Source: Vibrio mangrovi (lineage in GTDB: Bacteria > Pseudomonadota > Gammaproteobacteria > Enterobacterales > Vibrionaceae). Taken from it: a stretch of 64,000 nucleotides of DNA. Shown piece by piece: positions 23,748-33,709 of this stretch (its first letter is position 1; every line of letters begins with the position of its first letter). Position numbers and translations under genes: made by a program. Location of the stretch: contig NZ_AP024884.1 in assembly GCF_024346955.1 (NCBI RefSeq), forward strand, positions 62,001-126,000. Reading direction: 5' to 3'. The notes beneath the pieces are model-generated. The model made no database searches. It was not told the origin of the DNA and worked only from the letters and a program-made list of their open reading frames with translations.

Positions 23748-26444
23748 GTGATCCGAATTGAATTACCCACTCTTATTTCAAAGTTAAACCAACAGAGCAA
23801 GCTGGCGCTTGAGCAGGCTGCTTCTCTATGTATTGAACGCCAACATCCGGAAGTCACACTCGAGCACTATCTTGATGTTCTTCTGGAAAATCCGCTTTCT
23901 GATCTTCGTGTCATCCTGAAGCAGGCAAATATCGAATTTGAAAGTGTAAAACAGGCGATTGCCAGTTCGTATACACGTGAACATGTGCTGGACACTTATC
24001 CGGCTTTCTCTCCACTGTTGGTTGAACTGCTGCAGGAAGCCTGGCTGCTGTCTACGACAGAACTGGACCAGCGTGAACTGCGTTCCGGCGCTATCTTCCT
24101 GGCGGCACTGACCCGGGCCGATCGTTATCTGCCGGTTCGGCTGATCTCTCTGTTCGAAACGATCAACCGGGAAACACTGAAGAAAAACTTTGCTGCTGTG
24201 GTTGCCGATTCTTCTGAAACCGAAGTCGAGAAAACGACCGGAAAAGCAGGGGCAAAATCACCGTTGACTGAAGCCAGCTCACCACTACAGAAATACTGTT
24301 CCAATATCAGTGAGCAGGCGCGCCGTGATGAACTGGATCCGGTTTTGTGTCGTGAAGACGAAATCAATCTGATGATTGATATTCTGTGCCGCCGCCGTAA
24401 GAACAACCCGATTGTTGTCGGTGATGCCGGGGTTGGTAAAAGTGCCATGATTGAAGGTCTGGCGTTACGCATTGCTGCCGGAAATGTGCCGGATCAACTG
24501 AAAAACGTTGATGTCATGTCGCTGGACTTAGGTCTGCTTCAGGCTGGTGCTTCTGTGAAGGGCGAATTCGAAAAACGCCTGAAAGGTGTGATCGATGCGA
24601 TCAAAGCTTCACCGAATCCAATCATTCTTTTCATTGACGAAGCGCATACGCTGATTGGTGCCGGGAATCAGGAAGGTGGCGCCGATGCTGCTAACCTGCT
24701 GAAACCTGCACTTGCCCGGGGTGAACTGAGCACCGTTGCTGCGACGACCTGGAAAGAATATAAGAAATATTTTGAAAAAGATCCGGCGCTGACCCGTCGT
24801 TTCCAACTGGTGAAACTTGATGAGCCAAGTATCGGTCAGGCCGTAGATATTCTGCGTGGTTTGAACGGTGTTTATGAAAAAGCTCACCATGTTCTGATTA
24901 CCGATGAAGCACTGAAAGCTGCTGCGGAATTGTCGGCCCGTTATATCTCCGGACGTCAGCTCCCTGACAAGGCTATCGATGTTTTGGATACAGCCTGTGC
25001 AAGAATTGCGATTCACCTGACTACGCCACCGAAGCGTTTGTCGCAACTGGAAACCAACTGTTATCAACGCCAGCTGGAAATTGACATGCTGGAAAGAGCA
25101 CAGTTCCTCGGCAGTGAAAATGATGTGAAACGTCTTGATGAGCTGCGTGCTCAGGAAGTTGAAGACGAAGCTGAAAAAGCAGCGCTGATTGAAAGCTGGG
25201 AAGACCAGAAAGAGTTGGTCGAGTCCATTATTGAATTGCGTTCTCAAGTGATGGAACTTGCTCAGCAGCAGGCTCAGGAAGCGGAGCAGACTGACGACGA
25301 GACTGAATCATTTGATGTTTTAGATGAGTTAGTGGAAGGACAGGCGTTAGAAGGACAGTCGCCGGAAGAAGTTCTTGAAGCTCTGAAAAGTGAACTGAAA
25401 GAAAAATATGCGGCTCTGGATGCGATTCCACATCGTGAGCGCCTGATTTACCCACAAGTTGATTCTGATCAGATTGCTGAAGTTATCGCAGACTGGACTG
25501 GTGTTCCTGTCGATCAGATGAATACAGATGAGCTACATAAGATTACGCATCTGACTTCAATTTTAGGCGAAACCATTAAAGGTCAGGACACGGCAATTGA
25601 ACGGGTTCACCGTCACTTGCTGACTGCCCGTGCTGACCTGCGCCGTCCCGGACGTCCGAAAGGTGCTTTCCTGCTGGTGGGACCAAGTGGTGTCGGTAAA
25701 ACTGAAACCGTTATCCAACTGGCAGAGCAACTATACGGCGGGCAACAGTTCCTGACCACAATCAACATGTCTGAATATCAGGAGAAACATACGGTTTCAC
25801 GCCTGATCGGTTCACCACCGGGATATGTCGGTTACGGTGAAGGTGGCGTGCTGACAGAAGCCATCCGGAAAATGCCATATTCGGTTGTGCTGCTGGACGA
25901 AGTCGAAAAAGCGCATCCTGAAGTTCTGAACATTTTCTATCAGGCCTTTGACAAAGGCGAGCTTGCCGACGGAGAAGGCCGGGTGATTGACTGTAAGAAT
26001 GTAGTGTTCTTCCTGACGTCGAATCTGGGCTATCAAACGATCGTTGATTATGCGGATGAGCCGAAAGTCATTGCTGACCGATTGTATCCTGAACTGGCGG
26101 ACTTCTTTAAACCGGCATTACTGGCCAGGATGGAAGTGATTCCTTACTTACCGCTGAAGAAAGAAGTTCTGGCTGAAATCGTACAGGCGAAACTGGCACG
26201 GCTGGAAAAACTCTTCCAGGAACGTTACTCCGCAGTCGTTGACATTGCTGAATCCCTGATTGAGGAGATCCTCAACCGGGCGACCCGTTCTGAGAATGGT
26301 GCGCGGATGCTGGAAGCCATCATTGAAGGTCAGTTACTCCCGCCGGTTTCTCTTGCCCTGCTCAATAAACTGGCTGAGCGGGAACCGATCAACCGGGTTT
26401 ATCTGGCTGCGGTTGATGGTGAGTTCATCGGTGAGGTTGAGTAA
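23748..26444 (+). CDS. clpV: T6SS sheath disassembly ATPase TssH/ClpV
   Basis: This Hsp100/Clp-type AAA+ ATPase recycles contracted sheaths by unfolding TssC. The protein is 898 aa: an N-domain that recognises TssC (residues 1-150), AAA1 with Walker A VGDAGVGKS near residue 225 and FIDEAHTLIGAG, a coiled middle region rich in Glu/Gln, and AAA2 with Walker A VGPSGVGKT near residue 643 and LLDEVEKAHP. GTG 23748 (MIRIELP) is chosen because AGGTGA lies 5 bases upstream and other ClpV proteins begin at this motif; an in-frame GTG at 23739 would add three residues. VasH starts 2 bases after the stop. Confidence 0.96.
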   Translation: MIRIELPTLISKLNQQSKLALEQAASLCIERQHPEVTLEHYLDVLLENPLSDLRVILKQANIEFESVKQAIASSYTREHVLDTYPAFSPLLVELLQEAWLLSTTELDQRELRSGAIFLAALTRADRYLPVRLISLFETINRETLKKNFAAVVADSSETEVEKTTGKAGAKSPLTEASSPLQKYCSNISEQARRDELDPVLCREDEINLMIDILCRRRKNNPIVVGDAGVGKSAMIEGLALRIAAGNVPDQLKNVDVMSLDLGLLQAGASVKGEFEKRLKGVIDAIKASPNPIILFIDEAHTLIGAGNQEGGADAANLLKPALARGELSTVAATTWKEYKKYFEKDPALTRRFQLVKLDEPSIGQAVDILRGLNGVYEKAHHVLITDEALKAAAELSARYISGRQLPDKAIDVLDTACARIAIHLTTPPKRLSQLETNCYQRQLEIDMLERAQFLGSENDVKRLDELRAQEVEDEAEKAALIESWEDQKELVESIIELRSQVMELAQQQAQEAEQTDDETESFDVLDELVEGQALEGQSPEEVLEALKSELKEKYAALDAIPHRERLIYPQVDSDQIAEVIADWTGVPVDQMNTDELHKITHLTSILGETIKGQDTAIERVHRHLLTARADLRRPGRPKGAFLLVGPSGVGKTETVIQLAEQLYGGQQFLTTINMSEYQEKHTVSRLIGSPPGYVGYGEGGVLTEAIRKMPYSVVLLDEVEKAHPEVLNIFYQAFDKGELADGEGRVIDCKNVVFFLTSNLGYQTIVDYADEPKVIADRLYPELADFFKPALLARMEVIPYLPLKKEVLAEIVQAKLARLEKLFQERYSAVVDIAESLIEEILNRATRSENGARMLEAIIEGQLLPPVSLALLNKLAEREPINRVYLAAVDGEFIGEVE

Positions 26445-26446
26445 CG

Positions 26447-27982
26447 ATGAGCCGCTGGTTGACTTACGCGACCGATTTGGTAGGTATCAGAAAACCGCAG
26501 CAGTTGGCGACGCTTTTCATTGATACGGTTTCGCGTGAGTTGGAACTTGATACTTGTTTGCTGCTTGTTCCCAGCGCCGATGGGCGTACATTAGTGCCCC
26601 ATCGGACCGACCTGGAGATGGTCTGGTCGGTGACTGATTTTGATTGCCCGTTTGCCCATGTGCTCCAGTCGTCAAAACCTATGGAATTGTTACTGGACAG
26701 TCTGGTCTTCTGGCAGTCTGATCGTACATTTACCCGGCTGACTGAGTCTGTCGGCCTTTTTGACTCTGTCCGGATCGTACCGCTTCCGCTGAATCAGGAC
26801 GTAGTGAAAACGCTGCTGTTCCTGATTGGTGAAACTGACCATCTGCGGCAGATATTCACTCATGATGATTTTTGTCGTTATGTGGATGTATTCAGTCAGC
26901 AATGGGCTTTACTGAGCGATATTGAGCGCGAAGAGAAGAACCAGCGGGACTTGCGGGAATCACTGTCCGACGTTGAGCGGGATCGGGAGCAGCAGCGTCT
27001 GGTTTCGACGTTGTCCAAAACGTTAGTCGGGCAAAGTGCGTCGATGCAGAAACTGAGAGAGCAGATTGTCAGTGCTGCCGGATCGCAGTTATCGGTCATG
27101 ATTCAGGGTGATACCGGAACAGGGAAAGAATTGGTTGCTCAGGCGGTTCATGAGATGTCAGAACGGGCAGATCAGCCATTCATTGCGATTAACTGTGCCG
27201 CAATACCGGAAAACTTACTGGAAAGTGAATTGTTCGGTTACTGCAAAGGTGCCTTTTCCGGAGCTGAAGCGGATAAGCAAGGGCTGATTGCTCAGGCTAA
27301 CGGTGGCACTCTGTTTCTGGATGAAATCGGTGATATGCCGCTGGTCCTTCAGGCGAAATTATTGCGGGTGCTGGAAACGAGAACTTTCCGTCCGGTTGGT
27401 GGTAAAGAAGAGCTTGCTTCTGATTTTCGTCTGGTTTCTGCAACGCACGTCAATCTGTTGGGACAGGTCCGCCAGAAAGCGTTCCGGCAGGATCTGTATT
27501 ACCGGCTGTTTCAGTACCCGATTACCGTGCCATGCCTGACGGATCGGATCGAAGATATCGAGCAGTTGAGCCAGCACTTTGTTGACCTGTTTAACGACTC
27601 GCATAGTACCCAGATCCGTGGTCTGAATTATAAGGCGATTGATTGCCTGAAACAGCATAGCTTTCATGGCAATGTGCGTGAGCTGAAACATTTGATCGAA
27701 TTTGGATGTGCGCAGACACAGGACGGACACGAAGTGCAGGTAAATAGTTTCGTTCACCGGATTCTTCCCCGGGAGGAAGTCAATCTGTTTCAGGTTGAAG
27801 AGCCGGAGTCGCGCACTGTTATCAAAGATCTGAAGCAGGCGATTCAGGATTTTGAGTCGAAAATCATCAGAGAACGTCTGCGGTTGTTTTCCGGTGATCG
27901 CGCTAAAGCGGCAGAAAGTCTGGGTATTCCGAAGCGTACACTGGCTTACAAGTGTCAGAAATTGGAGATTAAAGCGCCATGA
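26447..27982 (+). CDS. vasH: Sigma-54-dependent activator VasH
   Basis: A bacterial enhancer-binding protein of 511 aa. The N-terminal region is GAF-like (LELDTCLLLVPSADGRTL), the central AAA+ domain has Walker A GDTGTGKE near residue 220 and the sigma-54-contacting loop as GAFSGA (the GAFTGA variant, near residue 268), then TLFLDEIGDMPL. The C-terminus is a Fis-type helix-turn-helix (RAKAAESLGIPKRTLAYKCQKL). In V. cholerae, VasH activates hcp/vgrG operons through sigma-54; those genes are not in this window, so its targets are probably elsewhere. I found no -24/-12 element before the cluster. It overlaps vasI by ATGA. Confidence 0.95.
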   Translation: MSRWLTYATDLVGIRKPQQLATLFIDTVSRELELDTCLLLVPSADGRTLVPHRTDLEMVWSVTDFDCPFAHVLQSSKPMELLLDSLVFWQSDRTFTRLTESVGLFDSVRIVPLPLNQDVVKTLLFLIGETDHLRQIFTHDDFCRYVDVFSQQWALLSDIEREEKNQRDLRESLSDVERDREQQRLVSTLSKTLVGQSASMQKLREQIVSAAGSQLSVMIQGDTGTGKELVAQAVHEMSERADQPFIAINCAAIPENLLESELFGYCKGAFSGAEADKQGLIAQANGGTLFLDEIGDMPLVLQAKLLRVLETRTFRPVGGKEELASDFRLVSATHVNLLGQVRQKAFRQDLYYRLFQYPITVPCLTDRIEDIEQLSQHFVDLFNDSHSTQIRGLNYKAIDCLKQHSFHGNVRELKHLIEFGCAQTQDGHEVQVNSFVHRILPREEVNLFQVEEPESRTVIKDLKQAIQDFESKIIRERLRLFSGDRAKAAESLGIPKRTLAYKCQKLEIKAP

Positions 27983-28671
27983 AATTAAGGATGTCTTGCT
28001 CTGTCGTGAGCCTGATGACACTGTTGTTATCCCCTCTTCATGCGGCTTTTGCCGCAACAGAACCCGAAATGCCGAAGCCGGAAGCGTTATCGCAGCCGGA
28101 GCAGTTGGTCCAGCAGGCAAACCAGTGCCGGGAAGTTTCGGAGCGTCTGGAAAGACTACGCTGTTTTGACCGGGTTTTTGCAACACCGTTGCATCTGAAT
28201 CCAAGAAAAGAGCAGCAGGTCGGGGCATCGGAGTCATGGCTTCACGCCATGGATTCACTGGCGAAAGTAGGTGAAGGTGAAACGATGCATCTGACCGAGC
28301 AAGGTGATGATGCATGGTTGATTCTGATTGCATCAAATTCGGCATCACGATTTGCCGATGACCAAAAGCCATTGCTGATGATGAGCTGTATTCACCGTAT
28401 CAGCCGGGTTGAACTGGCTCTGCCGAGTGAGATTCCTGATGCGAGGGTGAAAGTTAGCATTCAGCGGGCAACACAGTACTGGAGAAGTGATGACGCTGGG
28501 TTATTACTTTCATCAGGCCGGGGAATGCCGGCCATTAGTCTGATGAAAATTATGGCCGGGCAGGAAAAAACAGTGCTGCGTTCTAATTCAAAGGTTGTCG
28601 ATGGTTTAGCTTTCGACACAAATGCTTTGAGTCAGGCGTTGCAACCGTTAAGAAAACGTTGTGATTGGTAG
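27979..28671 (+). CDS. vasI: T6SS-associated secreted protein TagO/VasI
   Basis: The 230-aa product has a Sec signal peptide (MKLRMSCSVVSLMTLLLSP, cleavage near AAFA). The mature part begins with the family's cysteine motif (ANQCREVSERLERLRCFDRVF), the pattern of VCA0118/VasI and TagO proteins found in many vibrio T6SS clusters. The C-terminal domain is predicted to be beta-rich and ends RKRCDW. The biochemical role is poorly known; a periplasmic or envelope accessory function is usual to assume. It is coupled to vasH by an ATGA overlap and followed after 8 bases by vasJ. Confidence 0.88.
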   Translation: MKLRMSCSVVSLMTLLLSPLHAAFAATEPEMPKPEALSQPEQLVQQANQCREVSERLERLRCFDRVFATPLHLNPRKEQQVGASESWLHAMDSLAKVGEGETMHLTEQGDDAWLILIASNSASRFADDQKPLLMMSCIHRISRVELALPSEIPDARVKVSIQRATQYWRSDDAGLLLSSGRGMPAISLMKIMAGQEKTVLRSNSKVVDGLAFDTNALSQALQPLRKRCDW

Positions 28672-28679
28672 CTTAAACT

Positions 28680-30083
28680 ATGGAACTATCTGAATATCGC
28701 CCGTGTATTACCACACCGATTGAGGGAGAAAATCCGGTCGGTGAACGTTTGATTGACGAACCGTTGTTTGATTTTGTTGAAGATCAGATGATGAAAGTCG
28801 GCTCTCTTTCTCATGCCAGTGTGCAATGGGATGAGGTCGAACATAGCGTTCTGAAACTACTGAAAGAAAAATCAAAAGATATCAAGCTATTGGTTTATCT
28901 ATTGCAGTGTTTGCATCATCAGGCGACACCAGCCCGGTTTAATCTGTCTCTGTTTCTCTGGGCAGATTTTGTCTCACTTTTCTGGGAAGAAAGTTATCCG
29001 GCTCCGGGGCCGAGAGGAAAATTACCGCGACGTAAATTCTTTGGACAAGTCGTTCAGCGTTTTGGAATTGCTGCAGATAAGCAGGATTTCAACCGCTTTT
29101 CCGGCGAGTTGATGAGTGATCTGGAAAATGCACTGGATGCCCTGAATAAAGCAGTAGAAGCCAAGGAACTGACGACCGAAGATTTTACTTCGCTGCTGAA
29201 TACCTTACGTTCCAAAATGCGGCTGGCGGAAGAGCGTCAGCGGGCTGAGCAACAGGCGCAGAAACCCAAAGCACAGCAACATCAGGAAAGCACGACAACC
29301 ACGAGTACGCTTTCAGTTGACAGCTCCAGTGAGAAAGCGGCCAGACAGACGTTGCTGAAAGTTTCCGAGTTTCTGGCCGAACAGGAACAGGGTATTGCGT
29401 TAGCCATTCGTCTGCGTCGTCATGCGGTCTGGTCGGGGATTGTGTCTGAACCTGATCATAACTCAGACGGGGAAACCATGCTTCGTCCGATGCAGCAGGA
29501 TCGGGTCAAAGATTATCAGGATCTGATGCGTAGTCCGGATTTATCGTTATGGCGCAAAATTGAACAAAGCCTGACGATGGCTCCTTACTGGTTTGAAGGG
29601 CAGATGATGAGCTACCAGATTGCACAGGCACTGGATAAAAAAGAGTGGTGCAGGGGAATCCGGGAAGAAGCAACCTATTTTCTTGAGCGTTTGCCCAAGT
29701 TAAGAGAGCTGAAATTTAAAGGCGGACAGCCGTTTGTTTCAGAAGAAGTGGATGCATGGCTGGGAGAGCAGGAACAGGGGACGACATCTACAGCTGTTGT
29801 CGGAAGCTGGCAGGAGAAACGTAAGGAAGCATTTACTTTGGCGAAAGAGGCCGGAATTGCTGTCGCTCTCTCCATGATTAATGGCGGCCTTGAAAAGGCG
29901 GTCGAACCCCGGGATAAATTTTACTGGCGGATGATGTCTGCTGATTTGCTCAACGAGCACGGTTTCGCGGCGATGGCCGGGGAACAGTATCAGACATTGT
30001 ACCGTCAGGCGGGTTCAGCAAGTGTTTCTGAGTGGGAACCCTCACTCATGCAACGATTAGAAAAATATTCAACGTCAGAGTAA
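28680..30083 (+). CDS. vasJ: T6SS TssA-family protein VasJ
   Basis: TssA-like proteins share an ImpA_N domain and guide baseplate and sheath assembly. This 467-aa member has the ImpA_N region near the N-terminus (CITTPIEGENPVGE, LLVYLLQCLHHQ, LWADFVSLFWEESYPAPGPRG), a Gln/Ser/Thr-rich linker (about residues 195-225), and a C-terminal VasJ-type helical domain (TYFLERLPKLRELKF). Position and size agree with VCA0119. The ribosome site is weak, so coupling to vasI is plausible. tssM follows after 16 bases. Confidence 0.93.
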   Translation: MELSEYRPCITTPIEGENPVGERLIDEPLFDFVEDQMMKVGSLSHASVQWDEVEHSVLKLLKEKSKDIKLLVYLLQCLHHQATPARFNLSLFLWADFVSLFWEESYPAPGPRGKLPRRKFFGQVVQRFGIAADKQDFNRFSGELMSDLENALDALNKAVEAKELTTEDFTSLLNTLRSKMRLAEERQRAEQQAQKPKAQQHQESTTTTSTLSVDSSSEKAARQTLLKVSEFLAEQEQGIALAIRLRRHAVWSGIVSEPDHNSDGETMLRPMQQDRVKDYQDLMRSPDLSLWRKIEQSLTMAPYWFEGQMMSYQIAQALDKKEWCRGIREEATYFLERLPKLRELKFKGGQPFVSEEVDAWLGEQEQGTTSTAVVGSWQEKRKEAFTLAKEAGIAVALSMINGGLEKAVEPRDKFYWRMMSADLLNEHGFAAMAGEQYQTLYRQAGSASVSEWEPSLMQRLEKYSTSE

Positions 30084-30099
30084 GCGAAGGATATCGTCC

Positions 30100-33000
30100 A
30101 TGTTGAAAAAGATTTTCGGGCTGCTAAAAAAATTAATACCGAGCATGGTAGCACTGGTGCCGGTACTGCTGTTAGTCAGCTTTATTTTAATAAATATTGC
30201 AATTTGGTGGGCAGGTCCATGGCTCACTATTTATGACACAAAACCACTGGCGAGTGTCACTTCCCGGGTTTTTGCCAGCCTCTTGGTTTTCTTACTGGCT
30301 GCCGCCGTGTGGGGGTTCTGGCAGTGGAGAAAATTACAAAGCTATCAGGCAGAACAGCAGAAAGAAGAAGTCTTTCGCCAGGATCCGGTCAAACTGATGG
30401 AAGAGCGTCAGGAAGTTGAGCTGAATCAGGTGATTACCAACATGCGTAAGAGCCTGAAGAATAAGCGGGACTTCTTGTATTCTTCTCCCTGGTATCTGGT
30501 TCTGGGTCTGGAAAATGCGGGTAAGACCAGCCTGATCAACCGTTCCGGACAGAACTTTACTTTGTCTTCCGTGATGCGGGCATCCGGCCAGCGGAGTGAA
30601 AATCCATATTCATTTGACTGGTGGATTGGCGACAAAGCGGTTGTGATTGATCCGGATGGTGAACTGCTGACTCAGGGTAACCGTGATGAAGACAATGACG
30701 GAGAAATGGAACGTCGTTTGTGGAAGCACTTTGTTGAGTGGCTGGAGCGGACTCGTAGCCGCCGTCCTCTGAACGGTATTGTGCTGGCTCTGGATGTTTC
30801 CCATCTGGCAACCTCCAAAGCATCTGAGCGGAAAGCATACGCCAGTATTCTGCGGGCCCGGCTCCGGGAACTGATGGAAACAATGTCGATCCAGTTACCG
30901 GTCTACATCGCTCTGACTAAACTGGATCTGCTGTATGGTTTCGAACCGTTTTTCAGACATTACTCCAAAGCAGAACGGGAAGAAGCGTTAGGTTTTACCT
31001 TCCAGCTGAATCCGAATGATGATCAGGATGCCTGGTTAAAAGAATTTGAAGACGATTATCTTCAGTTTATGACCACCATTAATGACATGTTACCGAAAGC
31101 CGTTTCCGTCCCTATGGAAGCGGAAGAACGGAATGGTGTCTATAGTTTCAGCCGTCAGATCTCCGGACTGAAAGATATTCTGACCCAGTTCTTCCGCGAA
31201 ACGCTGGGGAATGATCAGTACTCTCTTTCCGCCGTGGTCCGGGGGGCTTATTTTACGTCCGTTTACCAGCAAGGCGTACCAACTAATGCCTTTGATGATG
31301 CAGCATCTCGTCGCTACGGACTGGAACATGCGGTCAACCGGGCACAAATTGCGAAAAACTCGACGGTCTATTTCACTTCGCAGTTATTTAGCAACATTAT
31401 TTATGCCGAGTCGGGACTGGCTTCGGATAACCGTAGGGTTGCCAAACGAAAACGGCGTCTGATGTTGCTTTCAGGAGCAACCTGTACGATCGCTTCATTA
31501 CTGCTGTTCGGAGCCTGGCAACGTTATTATGCGGTAAACGTTGAACATGCGGATGCCGTACTGACCAAAGTAAACGAGTTTAAGAATGAGCTGCCGAAAA
31601 ATATCTATCAGGCATCTCAGCGTGACATGCTCGATTCTCTGAACAAAATCCGTCAGGCAACTCTGGAGTTCGGTTTCTTCCGGAACAAGTCGAAGTATCT
31701 TTCCGATATGGGACTTTATCAGGGTCATACTATCGGTCCAATGGTTGAGAAGACCTATCTGAACCTGCTGGAAACCCGTTTTCTGCCGATTCTGCTTTCG
31801 GACGTTATCGTGAAAATGAATGATGCGAAAACCGAAGTTGAAAAGCTGGATGCGTTGCGGGTTTACCGCATGATGACAGATAAAGAAGGACGTTATAAGG
31901 ACATCGTTCTTGATTACTTCGGTAAATACTGGCAGAAAGAGTTTCCGGCCCGGCGTGCCGTTCAGGAAGAGTTGATGGGACACCTGGACTATGCCATGGA
32001 CCATACCGACTTAACCACGGCCCGGAAAAACGGCGATCAGAATGCTGAACAGATTATGGGTGCATACGATCAGACGATTGCCAAAGTTCAGACTGAGCTG
32101 AATGCGATGCCGAACAAGCAGCGTGTTTATCGCAACCTGAAACTGAATGCTCCGACTGTTCTTGGTCCGTCACTGAACCTGCGTAATCTGGTTGGTCCGG
32201 TGTTTGATCTGGTATTTGATGAGCGGGTGATGAACGGCGATGGTTTATATATTCCGCAGATGCTGACCAAAAGAGGATTTGAGGACTATTTCATTCCACA
32301 GGTCGAATCGGTTTCTAAACTGGCGCTGATTGACGGATGGGTTCTGGGACAGAATCGCTCGGCTGAGTTCAGTGAAGCGGATAAACAGGATCTGCGGGAT
32401 AAAATCCGGGGACTTTATGTTGCCGATTATACCAAGACCTGGCGGGCTGCACTGGCAGAAGTCGACATTAAATATTTCAACGATATCAATGATGCTGTCA
32501 CCGTACTGGATAATATCACCAGTAGCGTTGAGCCGATTCAGCGTCTGTTGAGAACTCTGGAAGCTAACACGAAAATGATTGCCGGTATTCCGGATGATTC
32601 TTCAGCACAGAGTGAACTGCTGAAATCGCCGAAGTATCGTGTGGCTGCGATGATCGATACGCCATTTGCTGATCTGAACGGAATGCTGACTGCGGTCGGA
32701 GACAAACCCGCTTACATCAGTGAAGTACTGGCTTCAATCGATGAACTGAAGTTATATCTGAAAGGTATTCAGGCTTCTCCTGATATGGGGATGGCGGCGC
32801 TGAATGCAACCAAAGCCCGGATGAAGCTGGTGAATGGTGATCCGATTTATACGCTGAGACGGGTTGCATCCGGACTACCTGCACCACTGGACAGAATTCT
32901 GACCAAACTGGCGGATGAAAGCTGGTATGTGATCAAGCAGGAAGCGGTTAAATATCTCGAAGTACGCTGGCATGATGACGTTTATCGTGTCTTCCGGGAA

Positions 33001-33648
33001 AAACTGGCGGATCGCTATCCGTTCAATCCGGAGTCAAGCAAAGATGCTTCACTGACTGACTTTGAAGAATTCTTCGCGCCAAACGGTATTCTGGATAGTT
33101 TCTATCAGAATCAGTTGAAGATCTTCATTGATGAGAAAGTTGGCTTGTCTGATGCAGACAGTGGTCAGAGCGTTGTGAAAGCGGAAGTTCTGGAGCAGAT
33201 TGAACGAGCCCGGCATATTCAGGATGCTTTCTTCAACCGTAAAGGTGTTCTGGATGTCAGCTTCTCAATTGAACCACTACGCCTGACAGGAAACAAACGA
33301 CGCAGTGTGCTGAATGTTGACGGACAGTTCCTGTCATACAGCCATGGCTCAAGAGAGAATGTTGAACTGATTTGGCCGAACACGCTACGGGATTCTGCGA
33401 TTTCTAAAATTACGCTGATTCCGACCAAGTCGAACCTGTCACCGCGGAGTATCATTATTCAGGGACCATGGGCATTCTTCCGCCTGTTAGATTCCGGTGA
33501 TGTGTTAGCGGCAAGTACAACGTCGGTAGACTATAAGTTTACGGTTGATGGTGGCGACATGGTTTATCGGATTAACTCCGAAGCTGATGTGAATCCATTT
33601 ACCCAGCGTTTGTTTAAATCGTTTAAACTCTCAGGTAACTTATATTAA
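30100..33648 (+). CDS. vasK: T6SS membrane complex protein TssM/IcmF (VasK)
   Basis: TssM spans the inner membrane and periplasm and joins TssL to TssJ. At 1182 aa it equals V. cholerae VasK. Two N-terminal transmembrane helices (residues about 11-35 and 47-70) precede a cytoplasmic GTPase-like domain with an intact Walker A (GLENAGKTS near residue 137). A third helix lies near residues 455-475 (LMLLSGATCTIASLLLFGAW), and the large periplasmic IcmF-related domain ends with the beta-rich TssJ-binding tail. A strong AAGGA lies 8 bases before ATG 30100. The Walker motif is not conserved in all family members; here it looks functional. Confidence 0.97.
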   Translation: MLKKIFGLLKKLIPSMVALVPVLLLVSFILINIAIWWAGPWLTIYDTKPLASVTSRVFASLLVFLLAAAVWGFWQWRKLQSYQAEQQKEEVFRQDPVKLMEERQEVELNQVITNMRKSLKNKRDFLYSSPWYLVLGLENAGKTSLINRSGQNFTLSSVMRASGQRSENPYSFDWWIGDKAVVIDPDGELLTQGNRDEDNDGEMERRLWKHFVEWLERTRSRRPLNGIVLALDVSHLATSKASERKAYASILRARLRELMETMSIQLPVYIALTKLDLLYGFEPFFRHYSKAEREEALGFTFQLNPNDDQDAWLKEFEDDYLQFMTTINDMLPKAVSVPMEAEERNGVYSFSRQISGLKDILTQFFRETLGNDQYSLSAVVRGAYFTSVYQQGVPTNAFDDAASRRYGLEHAVNRAQIAKNSTVYFTSQLFSNIIYAESGLASDNRRVAKRKRRLMLLSGATCTIASLLLFGAWQRYYAVNVEHADAVLTKVNEFKNELPKNIYQASQRDMLDSLNKIRQATLEFGFFRNKSKYLSDMGLYQGHTIGPMVEKTYLNLLETRFLPILLSDVIVKMNDAKTEVEKLDALRVYRMMTDKEGRYKDIVLDYFGKYWQKEFPARRAVQEELMGHLDYAMDHTDLTTARKNGDQNAEQIMGAYDQTIAKVQTELNAMPNKQRVYRNLKLNAPTVLGPSLNLRNLVGPVFDLVFDERVMNGDGLYIPQMLTKRGFEDYFIPQVESVSKLALIDGWVLGQNRSAEFSEADKQDLRDKIRGLYVADYTKTWRAALAEVDIKYFNDINDAVTVLDNITSSVEPIQRLLRTLEANTKMIAGIPDDSSAQSELLKSPKYRVAAMIDTPFADLNGMLTAVGDKPAYISEVLASIDELKLYLKGIQASPDMGMAALNATKARMKLVNGDPIYTLRRVASGLPAPLDRILTKLADESWYVIKQEAVKYLEVRWHDDVYRVFREKLADRYPFNPESSKDASLTDFEEFFAPNGILDSFYQNQLKIFIDEKVGLSDADSGQSVVKAEVLEQIERARHIQDAFFNRKGVLDVSFSIEPLRLTGNKRRSVLNVDGQFLSYSHGSRENVELIWPNTLRDSAISKITLIPTKSNLSPRSIIIQGPWAFFRLLDSGDVLAASTTSVDYKFTVDGGDMVYRINSEADVNPFTQRLFKSFKLSGNLY

Positions 33649-33662
33649 TCTTCAAAAATCAC

Positions 33663-33682
33663 GGAGCGCCTTCGGGCGCTCC
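33663..33682 (+). other. Stable 8-bp hairpin with UUCG tetraloop between vasK and the next gene
   Basis: GGAGCGCC-TTCG-GGCGCTCC is a perfect stem closed by C-G around a UUCG loop, one of the most stable RNA tetraloops. No T-tract follows, so complete termination is unlikely; it could stabilise the long upstream mRNA or lower expression of the last gene. Confidence 0.7.
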
Positions 33683-33709
33683 CATCATTGATTAGGGCAA
33701 TTTAATTCG

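Noticed and set aside
24609..25247. A 212-codon open frame on the minus strand inside clpV
   Set aside because: The plus-strand ClpV sequence with both AAA modules is continuous here; the antisense frame has no family features.
27359..28372. A 337-codon open frame on the minus strand across vasH and vasI
   Set aside because: It is fully antisense to two recognisable genes, has no ribosome site or known motif, and arises from their codon bias.
31498..32004. A 168-codon minus-strand frame inside vasK
   Set aside because: It lies within the continuous TssM sequence and shows no recognisable domain.
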